From NCBI RefSeq assembly GCF_018070345.1, contig NZ_JAGPXX010000017.1, positions 1-64,000 of the forward strand: a stretch of 64,000 bases of DNA. Reading direction: 5' to 3'. Made by a program: the position numbers and the translations under genes. Shown in pieces: positions 1 through 8,340 of this stretch. Numbering within the stretch: position 1 is the first letter of the stretch; each line of letters starts with the position of its first letter. Source of the DNA: Streptomyces sp. F63 (lineage in GTDB: Bacteria; Actinomycetota; Actinomycetes; Streptomycetales; Streptomycetaceae). Under the pieces are notes generated by a model that had not been told where the DNA came from, did no database searches, and was given only the letters and a program-made list of their open reading frames with translations.

Positions 1-72
1 GCGGCGCCCCCCGCCCCCCGCGCCCGGGCGGGGGCCCGCCGCTGCGCCGCCGCGCGGGGGCGGGGCCCCGCC

Positions 73-912
73 TCAGCGGATGCCGGCCCGCCGCAGCCGC
101 CGTCCCAGATCCCCGGCGACCTCGGTCAGCAACGCGCCCACCCCGGCGACCGCTTCCTCGGTGACCTGGTCGGTCGGCATGGAACAGCTGATCGCGTCGG
201 TGGCCGGGATGCGGTACGGGACGACCGCGGCGGCGCAGCGCACGCCCGGGGTGCCCTCCTCCGTCTCCAGGCCGTAGCCCCGTTCCCGGGTCTCCGCGCA
301 GGCCGCTTCCAGGGCCTCCAGCGTGGTGAGGGTGTTCGGGGTGAGCGCGGGCAGAGGGGCGGGCATCAGCCCGGCGATCTCGTCCTGGGTGAGTTCGGCC
401 AGCAGGACCTTGCCCAGAGCGGTGGCGTGCGCCGGCAGGGTGCGGCCGACGCGCGAGACCAGATGGGCGGAGCGGCGCGACTCCCGGGTCTCCAGATAGA
501 CCACCTGGTCGCCGTCGCGGCGCGCGTAGTGGGCGGTGAAACCGGTCTGGTCGCGGACCGTCTCCAGCGCCTCGGTGGCGTACGGGATGACGGGGTCGCG
601 GTCGAGGTAGGCGGTGCCGCAGATGAGGGCGCGCACCCCGAGCCGGTAACCGCCGGCGCCGTCGGTCTCCAGCCAGCCGCACTCGTGGAGGGTGCGCAGC
701 AGGCCGTGCAGGCTGGAGCGCGGGAGTCCGGTGGTGGCGTGGAGCCCGCCGAGCGTCAGCCAGCTGTCGTGCGCCGCGAAGGTCTCCAGCAGATCGATGG
801 CCCGGCGGGCCGATTTCACCCCGGCCGGTTCGGATCTGTCCCCGGCCGGCCCGGTGCGGGCGGCGGCCGGGGTGGCCGGCGGGACGGCCGAGGGGGCGGT
901 CGGTCGCGGCAT
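73..912 (-). CDS. IclR-family transcriptional regulator of the glucarate operon
   Basis: About 279 residues. The start at 912 is chosen because GAGGAG lies just upstream; an in-frame ATG at 975 would add an untypical extension. After a low-complexity Pro/Ala N-terminus, residues about 32-90 read as the IclR winged helix (SARRAIDLLETFA, then TTGLPRSSLHGLLRTL and GWLETDGAGGYRLG). The rest is the IclR effector domain, including HATALGKVLLAEL and the RGYGLETEEGTPGVRCAAAVV segment. It is divergent from a transporter and two glucarate catabolic genes, so it probably senses glucarate or a breakdown product. The effector is inferred. Confidence 0.88.
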   Translation of the reverse strand: MPRPTAPSAVPPATPAAARTGPAGDRSEPAGVKSARRAIDLLETFAAHDSWLTLGGLHATTGLPRSSLHGLLRTLHECGWLETDGAGGYRLGVRALICGTAYLDRDPVIPYATEALETVRDQTGFTAHYARRDGDQVVYLETRESRRSAHLVSRVGRTLPAHATALGKVLLAELTQDEIAGLMPAPLPALTPNTLTTLEALEAACAETRERGYGLETEEGTPGVRCAAAVVPYRIPATDAISCSMPTDQVTEEAVAGVGALLTEVAGDLGRRLRRAGIR

Positions 913-933
913 GGTGCTCCTCTGTCCGAACCG

Positions 934-962
934 TTGACACGTGATCCACGTCATACTAGCTT
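934..962 (+). promoter_or_regulatory. Sigma-70-type promoter for the glucarate operon
   Basis: TTGACA at 934-939 and TAGCTT at 957-962 are separated by 17 bases, matching the housekeeping promoter layout. It would give a leader of about 75 bases before the transporter start at 1046. It lies close to the start of the divergent IclR gene, so regulator binding here could affect both directions. Confidence 0.55.
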
Positions 963-1011
963 CCCCGAACGCCATTCAGGTGTGCGAACTCTGTCCGCCT
1001 GAGTGACTCCA

Positions 1012-1025
1012 TTCACATATGTGAA
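1012..1025. promoter_or_regulatory. 14-bp perfect palindrome, probable IclR operator
   Basis: TTCACATATGTGAA is a perfect palindrome in the leader, 20 bases before the transporter start and downstream of the predicted promoter. It is unusually AT-rich for this genome. IclR proteins commonly bind such short palindromes next to their own genes, so repression by blocking transcription is the simplest reading. Confidence 0.55.
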
Positions 1026-1045
1026 ATCTGAGAGGGGTCGCTGCA

Positions 1046-2569
1046 GTGCACATACTCGACTGGATCATGGTGAGCGGGTACTTCCTGGTGATGGTGGGCA
1101 TCGGGTGGTGGTCCCACCGGAGAGTCCGCACCGTCCGCGACTTCTACATCGCCGGCCGCAAGATGCCCTGGTGGCTGGCGGGCATCTCGCACCACATGTC
1201 GGGCTACAGCGCGGTCATGTTCGTCGCCTTCGCGGGCGTCGCCTACACCGACGGCATCACCGTCTACTTCTGGGCCTTCGCGACCATCGGCATCGGGGTC
1301 GGCATCGGCAGCTGGCTCTTCGCCGCCCGGTGGAACCGGCTCTCCTCCCGGCTCGGCGTCGCCTCACCGCTCGAATACCTGGCCCGCCGCTACAACGTCC
1401 CCACCCAGCAGGCCCTCGCCTGGAGCGGAAGCCTCCTCAAGGTCTTCGACGTGGCCTCGAAGTGGTTCGCGGTCGCCGTGCTGCTGAACTCCTTCGCCGG
1501 GGTGCCGCTGGTGCTCGGCATCGTCATCACCGGCACCGTCACCATGATCTACTGCACCGCGGGCGGCCTGTGGGCGGACGCCCTCACCGACTTCGGGCAG
1601 TTCCTCATCCAGGGGCTCGCCGGCCTCGTCATGCTCTGGGTCGTCCTCGGCAAACTCGGCGGGTTCTCCGCCCTGTTCACCTTCTGGGGCGATCTGCCGG
1701 AGGGTCACCTCAGCCCCACCACGTCCAAGTACACCACCGTCTTTCTGCTCGTCTACATCCTGGTGAAGACCCTGGAGTACAACGGCGGGATGTGGAACCT
1801 GGCGCAGCGCTACATGGCCGCGCCCAGCACCCACGCCGCCCGGCGGGGCGCCGTCCTCTCCTCCGCCCTCTACCTGGTCTGGCCGTTCGTCCTGATGATC
1901 CCGATGTTCGCCGCGCCGCTGATCGTCCCCGGCCTGGAGGACCCCACCACCTCCTACGCGGAGATGACGACGACCCTGCTGCCCGCCGGCATGGTCGGCC
2001 TGGTCCTGGCCGGATTCTTCTCGCACACCATGGCGATGGTCGCCTCCGACGCCAACGCCATCTCCTCCGTCATCACCCGGGACATGCTCCCCGTGCTGTG
2101 GCGCCGGGCGCGCGACTTCTCCGCGGGCGAGAAGCTGCTGGCCGCGCGGATCGCCACCTTCTCCTTCATCACCCTCAGCATGATCGTCGCCACCCAGGCG
2201 AAGAACCTCGGCGGCGTCCTGGCCATCGTCGTCTCCTGGGTCGCCGCGCTCATGGGCCCGATCTCCATTCCGCTGCTGCTCGGCATGCTGCCCTGGTTCC
2301 GCCGCTGCGGCTCCCGCGCCGCCCTGGCCTCCTGGGCCGCCGGTCTCGCCACCTACGCCCTCGTCTACTACGGACTCGACAGCACGCAGACGACCATCGT
2401 CGCCGCGCCCATCCTGGTCTCGCTGGTCCTCTACTCCGGGCTGGGCCTGCTCGCCCCGGAGCCGAGTGTGCGCGCGGACGAGATCATCGACACGGCCGGC
2501 CGCAAGGACGAGGACGAGGGCCCCGGCGGCTCCGGAAGCTCGTCCCAGGACCCGGTCGTCGCCGTCTGA
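1046..2569 (+). CDS. Sodium:solute symporter (SSS family), probable D-glucarate uptake
   Basis: 507 residues with about 13 hydrophobic segments, the normal SSS size. The first helix (LDWIMVSGYFLVMVGIGWW) is followed by RRVRTVRDFYIAGRKMPWW, the SSS loop after TM1, and then GISHHMSGYSAVMF. The start is GTG with GAGAGGGG upstream. The C-terminus is hydrophilic and acidic. It is the first gene of an operon with the two glucarate dehydration enzymes, so glucarate or a similar aldarate is the likely substrate. Family assignment is firm; substrate is inferred from neighbours. Confidence 0.88.
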   Translation: MHILDWIMVSGYFLVMVGIGWWSHRRVRTVRDFYIAGRKMPWWLAGISHHMSGYSAVMFVAFAGVAYTDGITVYFWAFATIGIGVGIGSWLFAARWNRLSSRLGVASPLEYLARRYNVPTQQALAWSGSLLKVFDVASKWFAVAVLLNSFAGVPLVLGIVITGTVTMIYCTAGGLWADALTDFGQFLIQGLAGLVMLWVVLGKLGGFSALFTFWGDLPEGHLSPTTSKYTTVFLLVYILVKTLEYNGGMWNLAQRYMAAPSTHAARRGAVLSSALYLVWPFVLMIPMFAAPLIVPGLEDPTTSYAEMTTTLLPAGMVGLVLAGFFSHTMAMVASDANAISSVITRDMLPVLWRRARDFSAGEKLLAARIATFSFITLSMIVATQAKNLGGVLAIVVSWVAALMGPISIPLLLGMLPWFRRCGSRAALASWAAGLATYALVYYGLDSTQTTIVAAPILVSLVLYSGLGLLAPEPSVRADEIIDTAGRKDEDEGPGGSGSSSQDPVVAV

Positions 2570-2654
2570 CGCACGGCCGGCCCGCGCCCGGTACGAGGCC
2601 ACCGGCCCCGGGGCCCCGGCGCCGGCCCCCCGACCAGAGGAGAGAACGGACCCG

Positions 2655-3599
2655 ATGACGCAGTCCACCCCGGAACTGAACGGCCTGCTGGCCTTTCCGT
2701 TCACCCCCTTCACCGACGACCTCGAACTCAACCTCGACGCCTTCGCCGACCACGTCGAGTTCCACGTGGCGGCGGGTGCCGGAGCCCTGTTCGTCGGGTG
2801 CGGCACCGGCGAGTTCAGCTCCCTCGCGCCGGACGAGCTGAACGCTCTGGTACGCACCGCACTCGACGTCGCCGGCGGACGGGTCCCCGTCTGGGCCGGG
2901 GCCGGAGGCGGCGCCGCGACCGCCCGCGCGGGTGTCGCGGCGGCCGCGGCGGCCGGGGCCGACGGCGTCCTGCTGCTGCCGCCGTACCTCGTCACCGGAC
3001 CGCCCGCCGGTCTCGTCGCCCATGTCCGGTACGCGGCCGGCGACACCGGCGTGCCGGTCGTCGTCTACCACCGCGCCACCGCCGTCCTCACCGAGAGCTC
3101 GGCGGTCTCCCTGCTCTCCGTCCCCTCCGTGATCGGCATCAAGGACGGTCACGGGGACATCGAGCGGATGAGCCGGATCGTCACCGCGGTCCGCGCCGCC
3201 GGCGGCCGGGGAGAGGACCTCCTCTTCTTCAACGGGCTGCCCACCGCCGAGATGTCCGCTCGCGCCTACGCCGCCATCGGCGTCGAGCGCTACTCCTCCG
3301 CCGTCCACGGCTGCCTGCCCGAGATCGCCCAGCGCTTCCACCGCGCCCTCACCGAGGGCGACGGGGCCACCATGGACACCCTGCTGAACGGCTTCTACCT
3401 GCCCCTGGTGGCCCTCCGCGACGAGACCCCGGGCTTCGCCGTCTCCCTGGTCAAGGCCGCCGCCCGGCTGCGCGGCCAGAAGGTGGGACCGGTCCGGCCG
3501 CCGCTCGCCGAGCCCACCGAGGGCCAGCTCCGGCGGCTGGAACGGATCCTCGACCACGGCCTCGGCGTCCTGGCCGGTCTGGAGGCGGGCGGCCGATGA
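2655..3599 (+). CDS. kdgD: 5-dehydro-4-deoxyglucarate dehydratase (KDGDH)
   Basis: 314 residues, DapA/N-acetylneuraminate lyase superfamily TIM barrel. The family converts 5-dehydro-4-deoxy-D-glucarate to 2,5-dioxopentanoate with loss of water and CO2. Seen: FPFTPF near the N-terminus, GCGTGEFSSL (about 48-57), Tyr138 in VVVYHRATAVL, the probable Schiff-base Lys163 in IGIKDGHGDIE, and ERYSSAVHGCLPEIA, which is typical of KDGDH rather than DapA. The start ATG has AGGAGAG upstream. Its stop overlaps the next start (ATGA), so the two enzymes are translationally coupled. Next step, 2,5-dioxopentanoate dehydrogenase, is not in the window. Confidence 0.9.
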   Translation: MTQSTPELNGLLAFPFTPFTDDLELNLDAFADHVEFHVAAGAGALFVGCGTGEFSSLAPDELNALVRTALDVAGGRVPVWAGAGGGAATARAGVAAAAAAGADGVLLLPPYLVTGPPAGLVAHVRYAAGDTGVPVVVYHRATAVLTESSAVSLLSVPSVIGIKDGHGDIERMSRIVTAVRAAGGRGEDLLFFNGLPTAEMSARAYAAIGVERYSSAVHGCLPEIAQRFHRALTEGDGATMDTLLNGFYLPLVALRDETPGFAVSLVKAAARLRGQKVGPVRPPLAEPTEGQLRRLERILDHGLGVLAGLEAGGR

Positions 3600-4852
3600 G
3601 AATACGGGAGGCCGTCCTGACCCCGGTCGCCTTCGCCGACCCACCGCTGCTCAACGCCATGGGCGTCCACGAACCGTACGCGCTCCGCAGCGTGCTGCGG
3701 CTCGTCGGCGAGGACGGCGTGACGGGCCTCGGCGAGTCCTACGGCGACGAGGCGTTCCTCACCCAGGCCCGGCGGGTCGCCGAACAGCTCACCGGCTGGG
3801 ACGTGTTCGACCTGCCGGGCCTGCGCCGCACCGTCGAGCGCGTCGTCGGCGACACCGTGTACACCGATCTGCACGGCCTCACCGGCGGCTTCTCCACCGG
3901 CAAGACCCTCGCCGGCGTCTACGCGCTCTTCGAGGTGGCCGCCCTCGACGCCCAGGGGCGGCTCCTCGGCCGCCCGGTCTGCGATCTGCTCGGCGGCCGG
4001 GCCCGGGACGAGGTCGAGTTCTCCGCCTACCTCTTCTACAAGTACGGCGCCCACCTGGGCGCGGAGACCGACGACTGGGGCGAGGTGCTCACGCCGGAAG
4101 CCCTCGTCGGCGAGGCCCGGCGCATGGTGGAGACCTACGGCTTCCGCTCCCTCAAACTCAAGGGCGGTGTCCTCCCGCCCGCGCAGGAGACCGAGGGCAT
4201 CCGCGCGCTCGCCGCGGCCTTCCCCGGCCACCCGCTGCGCATCGACCCCAACGGCGCCTGGAAACCGGACACGGCGATCGAGGTGGCCCGCGAACTGGAC
4301 GGCGTCCTCGAATACCTGGAGGACCCCACCCCCGGCATCGCCGGCATGGCGCGGGTGGCCGAACGGGCGCGCATGCCGCTCGCCACCAATATGTGCGTGG
4401 TCCGCTTCGACGACCTCGAACCGGCCATCCGGGCCCGGGCGGTCGGCGTCGTCCTCTCCGACCACCACTTCTGGGGCGGCCTGCGCGACACCCAGGCCCT
4501 CTCCGTCCTGTGCCGGTCCTTCGGCATCGGCCTGTCCATGCACTCCAACAGCCATCTCGGGATCAGCCTCGCCGCGATGGTCCACGTGGCCGCCGCGACC
4601 CCGCACCTCACCTACGCCTGCGACACCCACTGGCCGTGGAAGGAGACCGACGTCATCGTCCCCGGGGCCCTCCGGTTCCGCGACGGAGCGGTCAGGGTCC
4701 CCGAGGGGCCGGGACTCGGCGTCGAACTGGACGAGGACGCCCTCGCCCGCGCCCACGAGGACTACCTCCGGTGCGGCCTGAGGGCGCGTGACGACGCGAG
4801 CTACATGCGCCGCTACGTGGGGAGCTTCCGACCGAACACGGAACGGTGGTAG
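3596..4852 (+). CDS. gudD: Glucarate dehydratase (enolase superfamily)
   Basis: 418 residues. Dehydrates D-glucarate to 5-dehydro-4-deoxyglucarate, the substrate of the preceding enzyme. Enolase-superfamily residues are in order: LKLKGG (about 186-191), metal ligands in IDPNGAW (Asp217), YLEDP (Glu242) and ATNM (Asn265), then SDHHFWGG (about 288-295), the MHSNSHLGISL histidine region (about 315-325) and CDTHWPW. DHHFWGG and HSNSHLGIS are hallmarks of GlucD rather than mandelate racemase. Start ATG overlaps the stop of the upstream gene by four bases. Confidence 0.92.
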   Translation: MRIREAVLTPVAFADPPLLNAMGVHEPYALRSVLRLVGEDGVTGLGESYGDEAFLTQARRVAEQLTGWDVFDLPGLRRTVERVVGDTVYTDLHGLTGGFSTGKTLAGVYALFEVAALDAQGRLLGRPVCDLLGGRARDEVEFSAYLFYKYGAHLGAETDDWGEVLTPEALVGEARRMVETYGFRSLKLKGGVLPPAQETEGIRALAAAFPGHPLRIDPNGAWKPDTAIEVARELDGVLEYLEDPTPGIAGMARVAERARMPLATNMCVVRFDDLEPAIRARAVGVVLSDHHFWGGLRDTQALSVLCRSFGIGLSMHSNSHLGISLAAMVHVAAATPHLTYACDTHWPWKETDVIVPGALRFRDGAVRVPEGPGLGVELDEDALARAHEDYLRCGLRARDDASYMRRYVGSFRPNTERW

Positions 4853-4925
4853 CCACGGCGCACCCCCGTTCCGCCGCGCACGGCGGGAGAGAGCCCAGTG
4901 GGAAGGGTGCCCGCCGGGCCGCCGC

Positions 4926-4956
4926 TTGACCATGACACCGTGTGAGGCCCTGCACT
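4926..4956 (+). promoter_or_regulatory. MerR-type promoter/operator
   Basis: TTGACC at 4926-4931 is followed by ATGACACCGTGTGAGG, which contains a small dyad (ACAC-C-GTGT), and by TGCACT at 4951-4956. The 19-base spacer with a central dyad is the classical architecture of promoters activated by MerR proteins. It sits just ahead of the MerR gene, suggesting autoregulation. The -10 match is poor and the leader would be very short. Confidence 0.5.
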
Positions 4957-4966
4957 GGGAGGCGTC

Positions 4967-5785
4967 ATGTTCAGTATCGGAGACTTCGCCCGGCACGGCC
5001 GCGTCTCGGTCCGCATGCTGCGTCACTACGACGCCCTCGGACTGCTGCGCCCCGCCCGCACCGACCCCTTCACCGGCTACCGCTTCTACGAGGCCGGCCA
5101 GCTCACCCGGCTCAACCGCGTCCTCGCCCTCAAGGATCTCGGCTTCACGCTCCGGCAGGTGCGGCAGATCCTCGACGAGGACGTCGGCGCCGGGGAGCTG
5201 CGCGGCATGCTCAGGCTCCGCCGCGCGGAACTGGAGGAGGAGGCACACGCGGCGGCGGGCCGGCTGGCCCGGGCCGAGGCGAGGCTCCGTCTCATCGAGA
5301 GCGAGGGGCGCATGCCCGCCGATGACATCGTGGTGAAATCCCTTCCCGCGGTCCGTGTGGCCGAACTGACCGCCGAGGCGCCGGGGTTCCGGCCGGAGGA
5401 CATCGGACCGGTGATCCAGCCGCTCTACCGCGAGCTGCACCAGCGGCTCCGCGCTGCGGGCGTGGCGCCGGCCGGCCCGGACCTCGCCTTCTACGAGGAG
5501 CACCCCGGCGGCACGGTCACCGTCCACGCAGCGGCGCCGGTCGCCACCGACCCCGGCGGGGGCCACGGCCTCGCCGTCGTGGACCTCCCGGCGGTGGAGA
5601 AGGCGGCGACCGTCGTGCACCGCGGTTCCATGGACGAGGTGATGCCGGCCGTCCAGGCCCTGGCGCGCTGGATCGGCACCAGCGGGCACCGCTCCGCCGG
5701 CCCGCCCCGGGAGCTCTACCTCTCCTGTGAGGGCGGACCCGAGGACTGGGTCACCGAACTCCAGGAACCCGTCACCCCCGCCTGA
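4967..5785 (+). CDS. MerR-family regulator with GyrI-like effector-binding domain
   Basis: 272 residues. The N-terminus (FSIGDFARHGRVSVRMLRHYDALGLLRPARTDPFTGYRFYE) is a typical MerR winged helix, followed by the dimerisation coiled coil (about 75-115). From about residue 125 the protein matches the GyrI-like/Bacterial Regulator small-molecule domain (VVKSLPAVRVAEL, then FYEEHPG). The start has GGGAGGCG upstream. A MerR-type operator lies immediately before it. The cognate drug or ligand is unknown; no obvious exporter is adjacent, so it may mainly regulate itself or distant genes. Confidence 0.85.
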   Translation: MFSIGDFARHGRVSVRMLRHYDALGLLRPARTDPFTGYRFYEAGQLTRLNRVLALKDLGFTLRQVRQILDEDVGAGELRGMLRLRRAELEEEAHAAAGRLARAEARLRLIESEGRMPADDIVVKSLPAVRVAELTAEAPGFRPEDIGPVIQPLYRELHQRLRAAGVAPAGPDLAFYEEHPGGTVTVHAAAPVATDPGGGHGLAVVDLPAVEKAATVVHRGSMDEVMPAVQALARWIGTSGHRSAGPPRELYLSCEGGPEDWVTELQEPVTPA

Positions 5786-5861
5786 CCTTCCGCCGCCCGG
5801 CTCCGAGGCCGCCGTCACCGGTCGCGGGCCGGGCGGCCCGCTGCTCTCCGGGCCCCGCCCA

Positions 5862-5895
5862 CCGTGCCCGCCGGGCGGGGGAGCGGCGGGCACGG
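5862..5895. terminator. Hairpin terminator after the MerR gene
   Basis: CCGTGCCCGCC (5862-5872) pairs perfectly with GGCGGGCACGG (5885-5895), an 11-bp stem with a 12-base loop. There is no clear T-run, as is common for actinomycete terminators. It separates the MerR gene from the Hsp20 promoter. Confidence 0.5.
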
Positions 5896-5941
5896 GACAC
5901 CGCCGCCTCTCCATGACCATCCTGACCTGCGTAAATGGCTG

Positions 5942-5984
5942 ACTTGAGCGGCTGCTTGTCAAGTTTTCTCGTGCGGTGTATATA
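5942..5984 (+). promoter_or_regulatory. Heat-shock promoter with inverted-repeat operator
   Basis: TTGTCA (5956-5961), a 17-base spacer and TATATA (5979-5984) form a strong promoter for the Hsp20 gene. It overlaps inverted repeats: ACTTGA (5942-5947) with TCAAGT (5959-5964), and the smaller CTTGTCAAG (5955-5963). The outer repeat resembles the CTTGA/TCAAG arms of HspR boxes (HAIR) but with a different spacing. The -35 is inside the repeat, so repression by promoter occlusion is likely. Confidence 0.6.
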
Positions 5985-6033
5985 AGAAGTGTGTAGGGCA
6001 TCGCAAGCAGTGCCACACGGAGGGAGATGACCC

Positions 6034-6459
6034 GTGATGCTCATGCGTACCGACCCGTTCCGCGACCTGGACCGGTTCGCCCAGCAGATGTTCAACAGCG
6101 TCAGCCGGCCCGCGGGCATGCCGATGGACGCGTACCGGTCGGGCGAGGACTTCATCGTCCACTTCGACCTTCCGGGGATCGACCCCGAGAGCATCGACCT
6201 CGACGTCGAGCGCAACGTCCTCACCGTGCGGGCCGAGCGCCGGTCGCCGGCTCCCGAGGACGCCGAGGTGATCGCCGCCGAGCGTCCCGCCGGAAGCTTC
6301 AGCCGGCAGCTCTTCCTCGGCGAGACCCTCGACACCGAGCGGATCGAGGCCTCCTACGAGGCGGGGGTGCTGACTCTCCGGATCCCGGTCGCCGAGCAGG
6401 CCAAGCCGCGCAAGATCCAGATTTCGGGCGGCAGTGAGCGCAGGGAGCTCCGTTCCTGA
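6034..6459 (+). CDS. Small heat-shock protein, Hsp20/alpha-crystallin family
   Basis: About 141 residues. ATP-independent holdase that binds unfolding proteins in the cytosol. Seen: N-terminal RTDPFRDLDRFAQQMF, the alpha-crystallin domain from about residue 28 (MDAYRSGEDFIVHFDLPGIDPESIDLDVERNVLTVRAERR), and the closing SFSRQLFLGETLDTERIEASYEAGVLTLRIPVAE. GTG at 6034 and ATG at 6037 are both possible starts behind GGAGGGAG. The gene has its own strong promoter with an inverted-repeat operator. It resembles the Hsp18 type of Streptomyces. Confidence 0.93.
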   Translation: MMLMRTDPFRDLDRFAQQMFNSVSRPAGMPMDAYRSGEDFIVHFDLPGIDPESIDLDVERNVLTVRAERRSPAPEDAEVIAAERPAGSFSRQLFLGETLDTERIEASYEAGVLTLRIPVAEQAKPRKIQISGGSERRELRS

Positions 6460-6605
6460 ACCGCCGCGGGGTGCCGCGGCCGCGGAGGCGGTCGCGGCAC
6501 CGTCGTGTGTGCCGTGCCGGGGTGCCGGGAACCGCGCGCTGCGCGGGCCCGGCCGCCATCGGCGTCGTCAGTCGTCCGTGAGGGGAGAAGAGGAGGAGCG
6601 CACGC

Positions 6606-6995
6606 ATGCGCTGGAGTGAGTTCACCGAGCGGGTCCGGGAACGCGGGGAGTATCCGAGCCGGCGGGAGGCCGAGCGGGTGACCCGGGTCGTGCTCTCGGC
6701 CCTGGGCGGCCAACTCGGCAGGGCCGAGCGGAATCTGCTGGCCCGCCGGCTGCCGCTGGAGGCGGCCCGGCTGCTCGTTACGCAGCGGTCCGCGAACCGG
6801 CCGCTCACCGCCGCGGAGTTCGTGGACGGGATCGCCGCCCGCACCGAGGGAGCGACGTCCGCGACGGCCCGCTGGGACACGAGCTCGGTCCTGAGCGTCG
6901 TCGCCGATGTGACGGACCATGAGCTGCTGGACCGGATCATCGGCCGGCTGCCCGGCGGCTTCGCCCTGCTGTTCGGCCGGGCACAACTCGTCTGA
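6606..6995 (+). CDS. DUF2267 family protein
   Basis: 129 residues, cytosolic, no membrane segment. It begins MRWSEFTERVRERGEYPSRREAERVTRVVLSALGGQLGRAERNLLARRLP, the usual DUF2267 helical repeat, and a second shorter copy follows (TAAEFVDGIAARTEG to LLDRIIGRLPGGFALLF). ATG lies behind GAGGAGGAGC. Molecular function of the family is unknown; in actinomycetes it often sits near stress genes, as here beside Hsp20 and PRC-barrel genes. A second DUF2267 gene lies at 9407. Confidence 0.8.
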   Translation: MRWSEFTERVRERGEYPSRREAERVTRVVLSALGGQLGRAERNLLARRLPLEAARLLVTQRSANRPLTAAEFVDGIAARTEGATSATARWDTSSVLSVVADVTDHELLDRIIGRLPGGFALLFGRAQLV

Positions 6996-7000
6996 CGCGC

Positions 7001-7046
7001 CGCCGGCCCGGCCGCCCCGGTCCGCACCGGGACGGCCGGGCCGGCG
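7001..7046. terminator. Long GC hairpin terminator
   Basis: A 21-bp stem (7001-7021 with 7026-7046, one mismatch that can pair as G-U) closes on a 4-base loop directly after the DUF2267 stop. There is no T-run. The gene at 7083-7391 runs the other way, so it may terminate both. Confidence 0.55.
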
Positions 7047-7082
7047 GTGACCGGCGGGCCCGCCGCGCCGGCGGGCGGCCCG

Positions 7083-7391
7083 TCAGCCTCTCTCCTCCTG
7101 CTCCCCGTTCGCCGCCTCGGGCGCTCTGGGCGCGCGGGCGGCCGTACGGCGCCTCGCGCGGGCCGCGCCCGGTGTTCTCTCCCGCCCGGTCATGTCGATG
7201 ACGGTCGCGCCGCTGCAGGCCGCGCTCCCGGCTTCTCCCGCGCCCCCGGTCTCCTCCGGGCCCGGCTCCGGGCAGTCGCCGGATCCGGTGCCGGCGGCAC
7301 GGCCTTGCAGGGCGGCGAGAGCCTGTTCGTAGCTCTCGCCCGTCACCCGCATCCGTATCCGCGCCAGGCGCTGCACTTCTTCGTTCGCCAC
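7083..7391 (-). CDS. Small hypothetical protein
   Basis: 102 codons with a GTG start. Only the N-terminal 30 residues look ordered (EEVQRLARIRMRVTGESYEQALAAL, amphipathic helices); the rest is Gly/Ala/Arg/Pro-rich and low in complexity. The motif RMRVTGESYEQALAAL resembles the start of several small actinomycete proteins of unknown function. The ribosome binding site is weak, so this could be a spurious reading frame; the helical start argues for a real gene. Confidence 0.45.
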   Translation of the reverse strand: MANEEVQRLARIRMRVTGESYEQALAALQGRAAGTGSGDCPEPGPEETGGAGEAGSAACSGATVIDMTGRERTPGAARARRRTAARAPRAPEAANGEQEERG

Positions 7392-7672
7392 CCGGAAAGC
7401 ATAGGCCCTGGAGGCAGCCGCTCCCGGCCGCCGGCCGGGCGGGGCGGCCCGGTCGCCGTCCGGATCCGGCCATGGGCGTCCGCGGTCCGCTCCCGGTGGC
7501 GGTTTCCGGACCCCCGGCGCCGGCCGGCCGGTGCGCCGGCATCCGTCCCGTCACCCCGTCGGGCGTAGGGATGCCGCCGCCCGTGCGTCCCCGGCGCGCG
7601 GAACGGGCCGGCTGCGGATAGGACAGAGGAGACCGGACCGGGAAGCGCCCGCGGAGGACGGAGGGCATTGCG

Positions 7673-8026
7673 ATGTTCGAGGCCGAGAACATCAGGGACT
7701 GGCGTGGTCACGCCGTGCTGGACGCCGAGGGCAACCGGATCGGGGAACTGGAGTCGGTCTACGTCGACACCTCCTCGGACCAGCCGGCGTTCGCGACCGT
7801 CTTCGTCGGCCTGCCGACCCGGCGCCGGCTGGCGTTCGTACCGCTCGACGGTGCCACCGTCGGGCCCGGCCATCTCACGGTCCGGGTCCTGAAGAGGCAG
7901 GTGAAGAACGCGCCCTCGATCCAGCGGGACGGCGAGCTCCTCGCCGAGGAGGAGGCGGCCGTCTTCGCCCATTACGAACGCCCCTACCAGCACGGGCCCG
8001 GCGAGCGCCGGCTGGCCCGGCGCTGA
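7673..8026 (+). CDS. PRC-barrel domain protein
   Basis: 117 residues. The segment from about residue 6 (NIRDWRGHAVLDAEGNRIGELESVYVDTSSDQPAFATVFVGL, then RRLAFVPLDGATVGPGHLTV) is a PRC-barrel, the small beta-barrel also found in photosynthetic reaction centre H subunits and RimM. Stand-alone actinomycete copies are soluble and of unknown role, frequently linked to stress genes. ATG follows GGAGGG. A 59-residue membrane protein starts 22 bases downstream and is probably co-transcribed. Confidence 0.8.
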   Translation: MFEAENIRDWRGHAVLDAEGNRIGELESVYVDTSSDQPAFATVFVGLPTRRRLAFVPLDGATVGPGHLTVRVLKRQVKNAPSIQRDGELLAEEEAAVFAHYERPYQHGPGERRLARR

Positions 8027-8047
8027 ACCCGCCCATCGGAGAGCCCC

Positions 8048-8227
8048 ATGGCCCTGTTCCTGTTCCTGGTCCTCGTCGCGGTCGGACTCGGCATCGCCGG
8101 GGTGGTCGTCGAGGGGCTGTTCGTCCTGCTCCTCATCGGGGTGGCCGTCTTCCTCATCAATCTGGTGCTGCTCGGCATGCGGCTGGGCCGGCGGCGGAAT
8201 CCGCCCCGGCACCGTCTGCCGCGGTGA
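8048..8227 (+). CDS. 59-residue two-helix membrane protein
   Basis: MALFLFLVLVAVGLGIAGVV is followed by a second hydrophobic segment (LFVLLLIGVAVFLINLVLLG) and a basic tail (RLGRRRNPPRHRLPR), so it should be an inner-membrane hairpin with a cytosolic C-terminus by the positive-inside rule. GGAGAG lies 4 bases before the ATG and the gene follows the PRC-barrel gene closely. Function unknown. Confidence 0.65.
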   Translation: MALFLFLVLVAVGLGIAGVVVEGLFVLLLIGVAVFLINLVLLGMRLGRRRNPPRHRLPR

Positions 8228-8340
8228 CCGCGGAGCCTCCCGCCGCGGCGCTCCGGCGAGGTGACGGGGCGGCAGCGGAGGGAAGGCCGGGCCCGGTTGT
8301 CACTCGGGGGTGGGACAAGGACGGGTCCGGGGCATCCGCG

